DNA of 64,000 nt, from NCBI GenBank assembly GCA_963700865.1, contig CAVOZC010000003.1, positions 1-64,000 on the forward strand, in the 5' to 3' direction. This DNA is from CAVOGJ01 sp963700865. GTDB lineage: Bacteria; Planctomycetota; Planctomycetia; Pirellulales; Pirellulaceae. A model generated the notes under the pieces. It was not told the origin of the DNA. It did no database searches and saw only the letters and a list, made by a program, of their open reading frames with translations. Shown in pieces: positions 52,009-60,383 of the stretch. The first letter of the stretch is position 1, and every line of letters begins with the position of its first letter. Made by a program: the position numbers and the translations under genes.

Positions 52009-53811
52009 ATGACTTTGACGGAGCAGGTGGCGGATGGCCGGGAGATTCCGTATCGGCCTCTTCGCATTTGGCCAGCGATCGTGTTGATCGTCGGGATGAT
52101 CTTCTTTCGTTACTTGCCGGGTCTCGTCGAAAATGGACCGGCCTGGCTCTGGGCATCCGCGGCGTTCGGCCCCATGCTGTGCGGGCTGCTTATCATGATC
52201 TGGTGGTTGGCGGCCAGCCGCGCATCGTGGCAAGAACGACTGGTCGGTCTGGTGGGAATCATCGCCGCTGCGGCGGTAACCATCGTCTTGCTGGACCGAT
52301 CCATGCTTGGTCCTGCCGTGATGGTGTTAACGCTCCCGATGGGCATGGCGGCTTTTGGCTTGGGGGCCCTGATCTGGGCCCGAACACTCGCCTTCAAACG
52401 AACGATGGTCGCTCTGCTGTTTGCCGCGTGTGGATTTGGTTATTCGCTGGCGCTGCGCAACGAAGGCATGTGGGGTAATTTCGCGCCGGGATTTTATTGG
52501 CGTTGGCGGACATCCTCCGAGCAGCAGTTGTTGGCGGACAAGGCGGACGAAGAACCGGTCGGCTTGGCCTCACTGGCCTTGGAAGACATTGATCTCTCGC
52601 TTACGAATCCTGAGTGGCCTGCGTTTCGAGGGCCCGAGCGGACGGCAACCGTTCGCGGGGTTCGACTGGCGACCGACTGGAATGGGACGCCCCCGGAACT
52701 TGTCTGGAGAATTTCCGTGGGGCCGGCCTGGTCGTCCTTTGTGGTGGCTGGCGAGCTGCTCTTCACCCAGGAACAGCGGGGCGAATTGGAAACGGTCGTC
52801 TGTTACGATGCGATCAGCGGCCGTGAGGTCTGGACCCAACACGTACAGGGTCGCTTCGACGATCCTCTCGGTGGGCCGGGCCCGCGGGCCACCCCGACCC
52901 TGGCGGGCGGAGCCTTGTACGTCCAGGGGGCACAGGGGGCCCTGCTCCGTCTGGACCCCAAATCGGGCGATGTGGTTTGGCAGCGGGACCTCCGCGAAGT
53001 GGCCCGCCGCGATCCGCCCATATGGGGCTTCTCCGCCTCTCCGCTGGTTGTCGGCGACGTGGTAATCACCTACGCGGGCGGCGAAGGCGATCTGGGCACG
53101 CTGGCCTTCGCCACCGACGACGGCGCGTTGCGTTGGTCAGTCCCGGCAGGAGAACACTCCTACAGCTCGCCTCAACTGAGTCGCGTGACCGGCGAGGATT
53201 CCGTATTGCTCTTGTCAAATACCGGCCTGGACATTCTCGATCCGGCCACCGGCAGGGCGCGCCTGCGGTACGACTGGAAGCATGAAGGGTATCGGGCGCT
53301 TCAGCCACGCTTGCTGGACGACGGCACGCTGCTTATTCCGACCGGCATGGGATCTGGTACGCGTCGCATCCGCGTGTCGCCCGAGGCGGCGGAATGGTCC
53401 GCGGAAGAACTTTGGACGTCGCGTCAATTGAAGCCCGACTTTAACGATCTGGTCGTCTACCAAGGGCATGCTTATGGCTTTGATAATGCCATCTTCTGCT
53501 GCATCGATCTCGAGATGGGCAAGCGGACCTGGAAGGGGGGGCGATATGGCAAAGGGCAAGTCCTGCTGCTGGAGGACGACGGGTTGTTACTGGTGGTGAG
53601 TGAGGAGGGGGAAGTCCTACTTCTAAAAGCCGATCCGGAGGCTCATCTGGAGCTGGCGAAGATCTCCGCGCTGGAGGGTAAGACCTGGAATCACCCGGTC
53701 GTGGTGGGAGATCGCCTGTTCCTCCGGAATTCGCGGGAAGCCGCCTGTTTTCGCTTGCCGCTGGCGATCACGGCGACGCCAGAGACCGAACCGCGGTCGG
53801 ACCCGTCGTGA
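52009..53811 (+). CDS. Multi-pass membrane PQQ-like beta-propeller protein
   Basis: A 600-residue protein. The start at 52009 (MTLTEQVADG) is chosen for GGGAGGGGAG just upstream. About five hydrophobic helices lie in residues 18-160 (WPAIVLIVGMIFFRYLPGLV, WASAAFGPMLCGLLIMIWWL, LVGIIAAAAVTIVLL, MVLTLPMGMAAFGLGALIWA, MVALLFAACGFGYSLAL). The propeller begins at EWPAFRGPERTATVRGVRLA. Blades include VVCYDAISGREVWTQHVQGR, ALLRLDPKSGDVVWQRDLRE and IFCCIDLEMGKRTWKGGRYG. Paralogue of the protein at 27497, which has three helices instead of about five. No quinone-enzyme residues seen. Probably anchors a propeller at the outer face of the cytoplasmic membrane; role unknown. Confidence 0.88.
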   Translation: MTLTEQVADGREIPYRPLRIWPAIVLIVGMIFFRYLPGLVENGPAWLWASAAFGPMLCGLLIMIWWLAASRASWQERLVGLVGIIAAAAVTIVLLDRSMLGPAVMVLTLPMGMAAFGLGALIWARTLAFKRTMVALLFAACGFGYSLALRNEGMWGNFAPGFYWRWRTSSEQQLLADKADEEPVGLASLALEDIDLSLTNPEWPAFRGPERTATVRGVRLATDWNGTPPELVWRISVGPAWSSFVVAGELLFTQEQRGELETVVCYDAISGREVWTQHVQGRFDDPLGGPGPRATPTLAGGALYVQGAQGALLRLDPKSGDVVWQRDLREVARRDPPIWGFSASPLVVGDVVITYAGGEGDLGTLAFATDDGALRWSVPAGEHSYSSPQLSRVTGEDSVLLLSNTGLDILDPATGRARLRYDWKHEGYRALQPRLLDDGTLLIPTGMGSGTRRIRVSPEAAEWSAEELWTSRQLKPDFNDLVVYQGHAYGFDNAIFCCIDLEMGKRTWKGGRYGKGQVLLLEDDGLLLVVSEEGEVLLLKADPEAHLELAKISALEGKTWNHPVVVGDRLFLRNSREAACFRLPLAITATPETEPRSDPS

Positions 53812-53832
53812 GGGTCGCCCAGGCTTCGCACC

Positions 53833-55002
53833 CTAGCGTGGTACGTTGGCCAGCAGCCAGTCCTCGAGAATCACATGGCGGACGCGTGGCGCTCGCAACA
53901 AAGCCGTCCGTTTGGGAAGCAGGTTGCTCAGCCACGGGCGATTCACGATGCCGGAGAGTGCCCTCATGCGAACACTGTCTCTGGTTTGATTCGCAACGTT
54001 TAATGCCAAGCGGTCGAAGGTGGCCGGAATAATGTTGGGCTCCGGGCCGACATGCATCACTGTCTCGACGCCCACGCTCAATGTAAAAACCACTGCATCC
54101 CACAATCGCTGGGGGCAATCGATCCACTTTCCGAAAAGACTTCGCGTATTCGATCCGTCGTAGCCGATCGTGCCGGTGACCAGGGAGAATACGGGTATGT
54201 TGGGTCGAATCATCCGCGTCGGCATGGCGTGCATGAGACGTTGAGATCGTTCGACGATGTTGCGTTCCCAGACGATGGGAGTGTGCAGGGGCGGCCAACG
54301 ATGATCATTACGCCGCAAATACACGCGTTCGCTCGAAAGCGTGGCCTTCTTTCGCGAGAACAGCTTCATGGCGTCACGTTGACCGATCAGCAACAACGAG
54401 TTGGGGGCGAGATAGGCCGAAACGCCGACAATCCCTCGGCCCATTTCATTCACTTCCTGACATAGACGGCTCACCGCGGCCTCGTCCAAGCTCCCGCGAC
54501 GGGAAAAAACCACCGCCAAGGTTACATCCTTGGCAAGTGCCACGCAGTCATCCGACATTTCCAAGGGGATCTGCAGGGCCGCTTCCATATCCAATACCTG
54601 GCCGGCCACGACGGCGGCGATTTCCCCCAGACTGAATCCGTAGGCGACTTGGGATTTGTTCAGATCAATCCCAAACCGCTGCCGCAAGATTTCGAGTTGA
54701 GCCATCTCGGTCGCGATGACCAAGGTGATTGCTTCGTCGTAGGTGGCCAGCGATGTTTCACGGCGTTCCACCAGCCGTCGCCGCAGGTCGATGTGGCGGC
54801 CCTTTATTTCCGAACAGATGCGGGATCCTCTCGCCAGGAATGTGCTGAGCAATGGTTCGTACGCTGGTATCTCCAGCAACTCGGGGCTGCGACCGAGATT
54901 GGTAACGTTGTAACCGCGGAAAGCCAACGCCGTGGAACCCACGTTGGCCTGAAATCGCTCGGCTGTGAACAGTGCCGGCTTGCGTTGCGTTACTTCAGCC
55001 AT
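53833..55002 (-). CDS. Malonyl-CoA/acyl-CoA ACP transacylase-like protein
   Basis: A 389-residue protein, start taken at 55002 (MAEVTQRKPALFTA); no clear ribosome binding site. The acyltransferase serine motif is VAYGFSLGEIAAVVAGQVLD (GFSLG, Ser124), and HTPIVWERN holds the expected downstream His. The N-terminal TALAFRGYNVTNLGRSPELL replaces the usual FxFPGQG opening of FabD, so this is a divergent branch that I associate with planctomycetes. FabD moves malonyl groups from CoA to acyl carrier protein; whether this protein uses malonyl or another acyl group is open. It is divergent from the H4MPT operon across about 275 bp and convergent with the membrane propeller gene (21 bp). Confidence 0.75.
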   Translation of the reverse strand: MAEVTQRKPALFTAERFQANVGSTALAFRGYNVTNLGRSPELLEIPAYEPLLSTFLARGSRICSEIKGRHIDLRRRLVERRETSLATYDEAITLVIATEMAQLEILRQRFGIDLNKSQVAYGFSLGEIAAVVAGQVLDMEAALQIPLEMSDDCVALAKDVTLAVVFSRRGSLDEAAVSRLCQEVNEMGRGIVGVSAYLAPNSLLLIGQRDAMKLFSRKKATLSSERVYLRRNDHRWPPLHTPIVWERNIVERSQRLMHAMPTRMIRPNIPVFSLVTGTIGYDGSNTRSLFGKWIDCPQRLWDAVVFTLSVGVETVMHVGPEPNIIPATFDRLALNVANQTRDSVRMRALSGIVNRPWLSNLLPKRTALLRAPRVRHVILEDWLLANVPR

Positions 55003-55278
55003 GGCAGACACGGTGCGAGACAGAGGAACATGAGGGGATGTGTGGACAACCGTCGAATGGCTTCCTTCCGCGGATCCGAGCTGCACGAGCCGCCGTTGAC
55101 GATGTGTGTTTGCCCGCCGCTAAGGTGGCGACACCCTCACGGAATCGTATCGACCAGCGTGAATGGCTGAACGCAGCCGATTCCAGCGGGTGCGAGGCCG
55201 TTTCTCGGGGAACTCGATTCCTTTAGAATGACCGCCAAGGACCGCACGAGGAAAAGATAGCTCATAAAAGTTGTATCC

Positions 55279-56121
55279 ATGATGAAACACGCGGCCCCAC
55301 CAGTCACTGGCGGGCGAGAATTGGCGGGAAAAATCGCCGTTGTGACCGGTTCTTCCACGGGGATCGGCAAAGCGATCGCGCTGGAATTGGCGCGGGCGGG
55401 GGCCTTTGTGAGGTTGCACGGACGGCAGCATCAGTCCGGACTGCAAGCGTCGGTCGCGGAGTGCGTTGCCCTTGGGGGCAACGCCGATTTTCGCATGGGT
55501 GATTTGACAACCGAAAGCGGGCAGGATGCCTTTGCCGAAGCGTGTCTGGATGAACTTCCCCCGATCGACATTTGGGTCAACAATGCCGGTGCCGACGTGC
55601 TTACGGGATCAGCGGCGGGCTGGTCCTTCGAGCAGAAACTGGCCGCCGTCTGGGCGGTCGACGTGTTGGCCACCCTGCGCTTGGCCCGTAGGATCGGTAC
55701 GGAAATGCAATCCCGCGAGGGTGTGATCTTGAACATGGGGTGGGATCAGGCCGTCACCGGACAGGCTGGCGACAGCGGGCAATTGTTTTCGGCAGCGAAG
55801 GCCGCCGTGATGGCCTTTTCACTCAGTCTGGCTCGTACCTTGGCACCACGCGTCCGGGTCAATTGCCTCGCTCCGGGTTGGATCAAAACGAAATGGGGGG
55901 AAGGGGCAACGGAGTACTGGGACCTCCGGGCGCGGGGCGAGTCGCTGTTGGGGCGTTGGGGCACCCCGCAGGACGTCGCCGCCGTGGCGCGTTTCCTGGT
56001 CTCGCCGGCCGGTGCGTTCATCAACGGCCAGATCGTGCCGATCAACGGCGGTTGCCAACCGTGGCCCACGTCGAAGGTGACGGCTCCCCCATCCGCGGCG
56101 AAGCCAAACCCGAGTGCTTGA
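55279..56121 (+). CDS. SDR-family protein lacking the usual Ser and Tyr catalytic residues
   Basis: A 280-residue short-chain dehydrogenase/reductase fold. Cofactor motif VVTGSSTGIGKAIALELARA (TGxxxGIG at 23-30), NNAGAD at 101, and the C-terminal VRVNCLAPGWIKT and FINGQIVPINGG are standard. The catalytic positions are not: the serine strand reads ILNMGWDQAV and the YxxxK motif reads LFSAAK, so Tyr is Phe170 while Lys174 remains. First gene of a run with DHPS-like, pabB, pabA, DUF447 and RFAP synthase genes. It may therefore act on a pterin or pABA-derived intermediate of methanopterin synthesis; this is inference. Alternatively it binds cofactor without classical SDR chemistry. It begins about 275 bp from the divergent transacylase gene. 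Confidence 0.88.
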   Translation: MMKHAAPPVTGGRELAGKIAVVTGSSTGIGKAIALELARAGAFVRLHGRQHQSGLQASVAECVALGGNADFRMGDLTTESGQDAFAEACLDELPPIDIWVNNAGADVLTGSAAGWSFEQKLAAVWAVDVLATLRLARRIGTEMQSREGVILNMGWDQAVTGQAGDSGQLFSAAKAAVMAFSLSLARTLAPRVRVNCLAPGWIKTKWGEGATEYWDLRARGESLLGRWGTPQDVAAVARFLVSPAGAFINGQIVPINGGCQPWPTSKVTAPPSAAKPNPSA

Positions 56122-56160
56122 CATCATGCGCGTCGCGAACCTACCCCGAGGATGACACGC

Positions 56161-57609
56161 ATGCCGCTCAACCCTTTCGACTTGGCGAGTCGTCCCGAGT
56201 ACCGCAGGCCGCATTTTGTCACCGGCAAGCTCGCGGCGACGTCCCTCCGGAAGATGCTCGAGTCCATCGCCGCACCGGCCGGCTTTACCTGGACGCTGGA
56301 AGTCCTGCCGATCACGGTGGCCGCGCTGATGACGCCAGCCTGGATCGCACGGCACATCCATGTTCCGGCCGATGCGACGATGGTCATTCTGCCGGGCTAC
56401 TGCGCTGGTGATTTGGAACCGCTCCGCACACGGGTGAGCGTGCCTGTCGAATGTGGACCGCGAGACCTGCATGGCCTACCCGAGTACTTTGGCCAGCGGC
56501 CAAGCCGCACCGGATACGGGGCGTTCGACATCGAGATCATTGCCGAAGTGAATCATGCGCCTCGTCAGTCGATTGCGGAGACGATTGCCCGGGCGGAACG
56601 CTACGTGGCGGATGGAGCCGACGTCGTGGACATTGGTTGCGATCCTGGCAGCACCTGGGTTGACCTGGCGGAATGTGTGCGAACCCTGACTGCCCGCGGG
56701 ATGCGCGTTTCCGTCGACAGCATGAACGTGGCGGAGATTTCGGCGGCGGTGACGGCGGGAGCGGAACTGGTGCTGTCGGTCAATTCGCAAAATCTCTCGG
56801 CCGCCGCGGATTGGGAGTGCGAAGTCGTCGTGGTTCCCGACGATCCCCAGACACTTGCCGGGCTCGATTCATCGATTGAGCACCTTGTCAGCCGGGACAT
56901 CTCCTTTCGTATCGACCCGATACTGGAACCGATCGGTTTCGGATTTGCTCAGAGCCTGGGCCGTTATCTGGAAATGCGTCGCCGCTATCCGGAGGCTCCC
57001 ATGATGATGGGGATTGGCAACCTGACCGAGTTGACCGAATGCGATTCGGGGGCGGTGAACATGTTGCTGCTTGGCTTCTGTCAAGAAATCTCCGTTCGGA
57101 GCGTTTTGACCACCGAAGTAATTTCCTGGGCGGCGACCAGCGTCCGCGAATGCGATGTCGCCCGTCGATTGGCCCACTACGCGGTAGTTCAGGAGACGTT
57201 GCCCAAGCATTTGCATGCCGGACTGGTGATGTTGCGGGGGGAGCAACGGTATCAACATGAACAGGGCTTTTTCGAGAAACTGGCCGCGGAGGTGCGAGAC
57301 CCGAATTACCGACTCTTCGCCGAGGCCGGGAAACTGCATGCGGTTTCCAAGCAGACCTATGTCAGCGACTCTGATCCGTTTCGACTGTTCGCACAACTGT
57401 CGCAATCCGGGCCGGCGCCGTTGGATGCGGCCCACGCGTTTTACCTGGGCTATGAACTGTGTAAGGCGACGATTGCCTTGACGTTAGGGAAACCCTACGA
57501 GCAAGATGAGGCGTTGGACTGGGGACTGCTGACCGTGAAAGAGACCAGCCATCGCCTCAAACGAGGACGTCCGGACGGTGAATCGGAGATCGGTTCGGGC
57601 GAGACGTAA
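56161..57609 (+). CDS. Dihydropteroate-synthase-related protein with DUF6513-type N-terminus (methanopterin synthesis)
   Basis: A 482-residue protein; start at 56161 (MPLNPFDLASRP) with GAGG nine bases upstream. Residues ~15-125 are an N-terminal domain beginning with FVTGKLAATSLRKMLESIAA and ending MVILPGYCAGDLEPL, which I read as DUF6513. A pterin-binding TIM barrel follows: FDIEIIAEVNHAPRQSIAET, YVADGADVVDIGCDPGSTW, MRVSVDSMNVAEISAAVTAG and APMMMGIGNLTELTECDSGA. The last ~110 residues form an extra C-terminal domain (NYRLFAEAGKLHAVSKQTYV). In H4MPT-containing bacteria such DHPS-like proteins join a pterin to a ribofuranosyl-aminobenzene unit instead of pABA itself; that role here is inferred from the neighbouring pabAB and RFAP synthase genes. 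It lies 39 bp after the SDR gene. Confidence 0.88.
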   Translation: MPLNPFDLASRPEYRRPHFVTGKLAATSLRKMLESIAAPAGFTWTLEVLPITVAALMTPAWIARHIHVPADATMVILPGYCAGDLEPLRTRVSVPVECGPRDLHGLPEYFGQRPSRTGYGAFDIEIIAEVNHAPRQSIAETIARAERYVADGADVVDIGCDPGSTWVDLAECVRTLTARGMRVSVDSMNVAEISAAVTAGAELVLSVNSQNLSAAADWECEVVVVPDDPQTLAGLDSSIEHLVSRDISFRIDPILEPIGFGFAQSLGRYLEMRRRYPEAPMMMGIGNLTELTECDSGAVNMLLLGFCQEISVRSVLTTEVISWAATSVRECDVARRLAHYAVVQETLPKHLHAGLVMLRGEQRYQHEQGFFEKLAAEVRDPNYRLFAEAGKLHAVSKQTYVSDSDPFRLFAQLSQSGPAPLDAAHAFYLGYELCKATIALTLGKPYEQDEALDWGLLTVKETSHRLKRGRPDGESEIGSGET

Positions 57610-57670
57610 ACGTCACTGGTAACGGGTCAGCCATCCGATCGGCCATTCGCTGTGGAGAAGAGAGCAAGCC

Positions 57671-59116
57671 GTGCTTGAGGAATCAAAATCCCTGGTCGTC
57701 GACGACTCGGTCGCTAGCGCGTTGCCCGTGGTCGTGCGGCTCGAGCCGACCGGATCGGCGGAGCAGGCATTCTTGCGGCTGGCCTCAAAACCGCATTGCC
57801 TGTTTCTCGACAGTTCGCTCCGCCATCCTTACCTGGGCCGCTATTCTTATGTGACCGCCGATCCCTTTGATCGGGTGCAGATTCCCGCGGATGCGGCCGC
57901 CGGTTGGCAGACGCTGCGGCAGGCGTGGCAAACGTTCCGTGTCCCGTGCCGCAGGGGTCTACCGCCCTTTCAAGGTGGCGCGGCCGGCGTGCTCTCGTAC
58001 GAGTTCGGCCAGGCACTTGAGCGACTCCCGGCGGCGGCCCACAACGAGTTCGCTCTGCCTTGGGCCACGCTGGGACTTTACGATGTGGTGCTGGCGTTTG
58101 ATCACCAGACACAGACGGGCTGGCTGATTTCGCAAGGTTTTCCCGAGCGCGACCCGGAACGCCGCCGCCGCCGCGCCGCCGCACGCGCCGCGGAATTCCT
58201 GCAGTGGTTGGACGAGCCGGTCACCCTGCCCGCGCTCGAATCCAGGGACCGCGAGCCGCCGTGCGAAATCACGACTCCGCTCGTGCCTTGCGATCGGGAT
58301 TCGTCGGTCATGAGTAACTTCCGTCCGCATGATTATCAGGCCGCCGTGCAGCGGGCCATCGACTACATTCGGGCGGGAGACGCGTTTCAGGTGAATTTGT
58401 CGCAACGCTTGTTGCGGCGGGCGACCGATCATGCGGTGCGCTTGTACCTGAGATTGCGGACGAGGACGCCGGCAACGTTCGCCGGCTATTTCGATGCCGG
58501 TGCATGGCAAGTCGTCAGCGCATCTCCCGAGCGGTTTGTGCGCGTGGAGCGGGGAGAAGTCGAAGCACGACCCATTAAGGGGACTCGTCGCCGCACGCGG
58601 CAGCCGGAAGCCGACTTGTTCGCCGGCGACGAGCTTTTGGCGAGCGCGAAGGATCGCAGCGAAAATATCATGATCGTTGACTTGCTGCGTAATGATCTGT
58701 CTCGGACCTGCCTTCCCGAAAGTGTGCATGTGCCGCAACTGTGTGGTCTTGAATCTTACGGGTATGTACAGCATTTGGTGTCCGTCGTGCGGGGGAAATT
58801 GGCCCCTGCGACGGATTGCCTGGATGCGTTGGCTGCCGCTTTTCCCGGCGGTTCGATTACCGGCGCTCCGAAGCCGCGGGCGATGGAAATCATCACGGAG
58901 CTGGAACAGGTCGCCCGCGGCCCATACTGCGGATCACTCGGTTACCTCAGTTGGAGCGGGGATATGGACATGAACATTCTCATCCGTACCGTCACGGGGT
59001 CACGCGGTTGGTGGCAGTTTCCCGTGGGGGGCGGTATCGTTGCCGCCTCCACACCGGCCGCGGAGTACGAGGAAACCTGGCACAAGGCATCCGGCGTATT
59101 GGCGGCTTTGCAATGA
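57671..59116 (+). CDS. pabB: Aminodeoxychorismate synthase component I (para-aminobenzoate synthase)
   Basis: A 481-residue chorismate-binding enzyme starting at GTG 57671. It converts chorismate plus ammonia to 4-amino-4-deoxychorismate. Conserved blocks: AIDYIRAGDAFQVNLSQRLL, VSASPERFVRVERGEVEARP, PIKGTRRR (lysine of the PIKGT motif typical of PabB, against PIAGT in TrpE), KDRSENIMIVDLLRNDLSR, and PGGSITGAPKPRAMEIITEL. Its stop overlaps the pabA ATG (ATGA), so the two subunits are translationally coupled. pABA would feed RFAP synthase and/or folate synthesis. Aminodeoxychorismate lyase (pabC) is not seen in the window. Confidence 0.93.
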   Translation: MLEESKSLVVDDSVASALPVVVRLEPTGSAEQAFLRLASKPHCLFLDSSLRHPYLGRYSYVTADPFDRVQIPADAAAGWQTLRQAWQTFRVPCRRGLPPFQGGAAGVLSYEFGQALERLPAAAHNEFALPWATLGLYDVVLAFDHQTQTGWLISQGFPERDPERRRRRAAARAAEFLQWLDEPVTLPALESRDREPPCEITTPLVPCDRDSSVMSNFRPHDYQAAVQRAIDYIRAGDAFQVNLSQRLLRRATDHAVRLYLRLRTRTPATFAGYFDAGAWQVVSASPERFVRVERGEVEARPIKGTRRRTRQPEADLFAGDELLASAKDRSENIMIVDLLRNDLSRTCLPESVHVPQLCGLESYGYVQHLVSVVRGKLAPATDCLDALAAAFPGGSITGAPKPRAMEIITELEQVARGPYCGSLGYLSWSGDMDMNILIRTVTGSRGWWQFPVGGGIVAASTPAAEYEETWHKASGVLAALQ

Positions 59117-59772
59117 TCATACTGATCGATAATTACGACAGCTTCGTCCACAACTTGGCCCGCTATTGCCGATTGCTCGGTCAGTCGACGCTGGTCTTCC
59201 GGAATGACGAGGTGTCCCTGGAAGCCATCGAGGCGCTTCAACCCGCCGCGATCATCCTCTCGCCAGGCCCATGCACCCCGGACCAAGCGGGTGTGTCGAG
59301 TCAAGTCGTCGAGCGCTGCGGACCGCGCGTTCCCATCCTCGGGATCTGTCTGGGACATCAGACGATCGTGCAAACCTATGGAGGCCGGATTGACCAGTCG
59401 GACCGGCCCATGCACGGGATGGCATGCGACATCCATCACGACCGCCGCGGCGAATTTGCCAACCTTGATGTTCCGTTTACTGCGGGTCGCTACCATTCCC
59501 TGCACGCCGCCGCCCCGTCGTTGCCCGCTTGTCTGGAGGTGTCGGCGTGGACGGCGGACGGCATGATCATGGGGGTGCGGCATCGGCAGTATCGGGTGAG
59601 CGGCTGGCAATTTCATCCGGAATCCATCCTCACGCCCGCCGGGCTGGACCTGCTACGGAATTTTCTGCATCTGGCCGGGATCGCGAGCGAGGGAACACGA
59701 CAGTTCGCGGAGGAATTCCCTGCCCAGCCGTCCCGCAAACCGGCATCCTCCACGGTACCCATCACCTTTTAG
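59113..59772 (+). CDS. pabA: Aminodeoxychorismate/anthranilate synthase component II (glutamine amidotransferase)
   Basis: A 219-residue class I amidotransferase supplying ammonia to PabB. The start at 59113 overlaps the pabB stop. MIILIDNYDSFVHNLARYCR opens the family. LSPGPCTPDQAG is the oxyanion motif, GICLGHQT carries the nucleophile Cys79, and WQFHPESI the His-Glu pair. The extra C-terminal tail of about 25 residues (EEFPAQPSRKPASSTVPIT) is proline-rich and not part of the domain. The subunit may also serve anthranilate synthase, as in many bacteria, but the tight coupling with pabB favours pABA. Confidence 0.93.
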   Translation: MIILIDNYDSFVHNLARYCRLLGQSTLVFRNDEVSLEAIEALQPAAIILSPGPCTPDQAGVSSQVVERCGPRVPILGICLGHQTIVQTYGGRIDQSDRPMHGMACDIHHDRRGEFANLDVPFTAGRYHSLHAAAPSLPACLEVSAWTADGMIMGVRHRQYRVSGWQFHPESILTPAGLDLLRNFLHLAGIASEGTRQFAEEFPAQPSRKPASSTVPITF

Positions 59773-59801
59773 CCAGCAAATCGCTCGTCGCGGGAGTAGT
59801 C

Positions 59802-60383
59802 ATGATCCTCGAAGGCCTCGTCACGACGATCAATGCCGACGGTAGCACGAACGTATCTCCGATGGGACCATTGGTCACGGAGTACGATTTTCAGTCGTTC
59901 ATTTTGCGGCCTTTTCAGACCTCGACGACCTTCGCGAATCTGAAACGATGTCCTCAAGGAGTGCTCCATGTTACGGATGATGTGGGGTTGATTGCCGAGG
60001 CGGCGATCGGGCGCCTCTCCGCGCCGCCCGCCACGCGCCTCGCGGAGAAAGTCGAGGGGCGGATTCTGGTCGACGCCTGCCGCTGGTATGCTTTCCGAGT
60101 AGAATCGTGGGATGAAGATCAGCCGCGAGCGTCGATCGGTTGTGCGATTGTCGATGCGGGGCGCATCCGCGATTTTTGGGGCTTCTGTCGCGGCAAGCAT
60201 GCGGTGATCGAAGCCGCGATTCTGGCGATGCGCACGGCGTTTGTGCCCGCTGCGGAAATCAAGTCGCGGCTGAAAGACTTGGCGGTGATCGTCGACAAAA
60301 CGGGTGGAACCGCGGAACGCCGCGCTTTTTCAATGCTGGATGAGTACATCCGCGACGCATTCGGTAAACAGGGAATTGAATGA
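59802..60383 (+). CDS. DUF447-family flavoprotein-like protein (H4MPT-associated)
   Basis: A 193-residue protein; start at 59802 (MILEGLVTTINADGSTNVSP) with GGGAG six bases upstream. The opening strand, then MGPLVTEYDFQSFILRPFQT and STTFANLKRCPQGVLHVTDD, match DUF447, a split-barrel family that I know from archaea and H4MPT-using bacteria. WYAFRVESWDEDQPRASIGC and FWGFCRGKHAVIEAAILAMR are further family stretches, and the last 45 residues are helical. Members are thought to bind flavin; the reaction is not established. It overlaps the RFAP synthase start by 4 bp, tying it to methanopterin synthesis. Confidence 0.85.
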   Translation: MILEGLVTTINADGSTNVSPMGPLVTEYDFQSFILRPFQTSTTFANLKRCPQGVLHVTDDVGLIAEAAIGRLSAPPATRLAEKVEGRILVDACRWYAFRVESWDEDQPRASIGCAIVDAGRIRDFWGFCRGKHAVIEAAILAMRTAFVPAAEIKSRLKDLAVIVDKTGGTAERRAFSMLDEYIRDAFGKQGIE

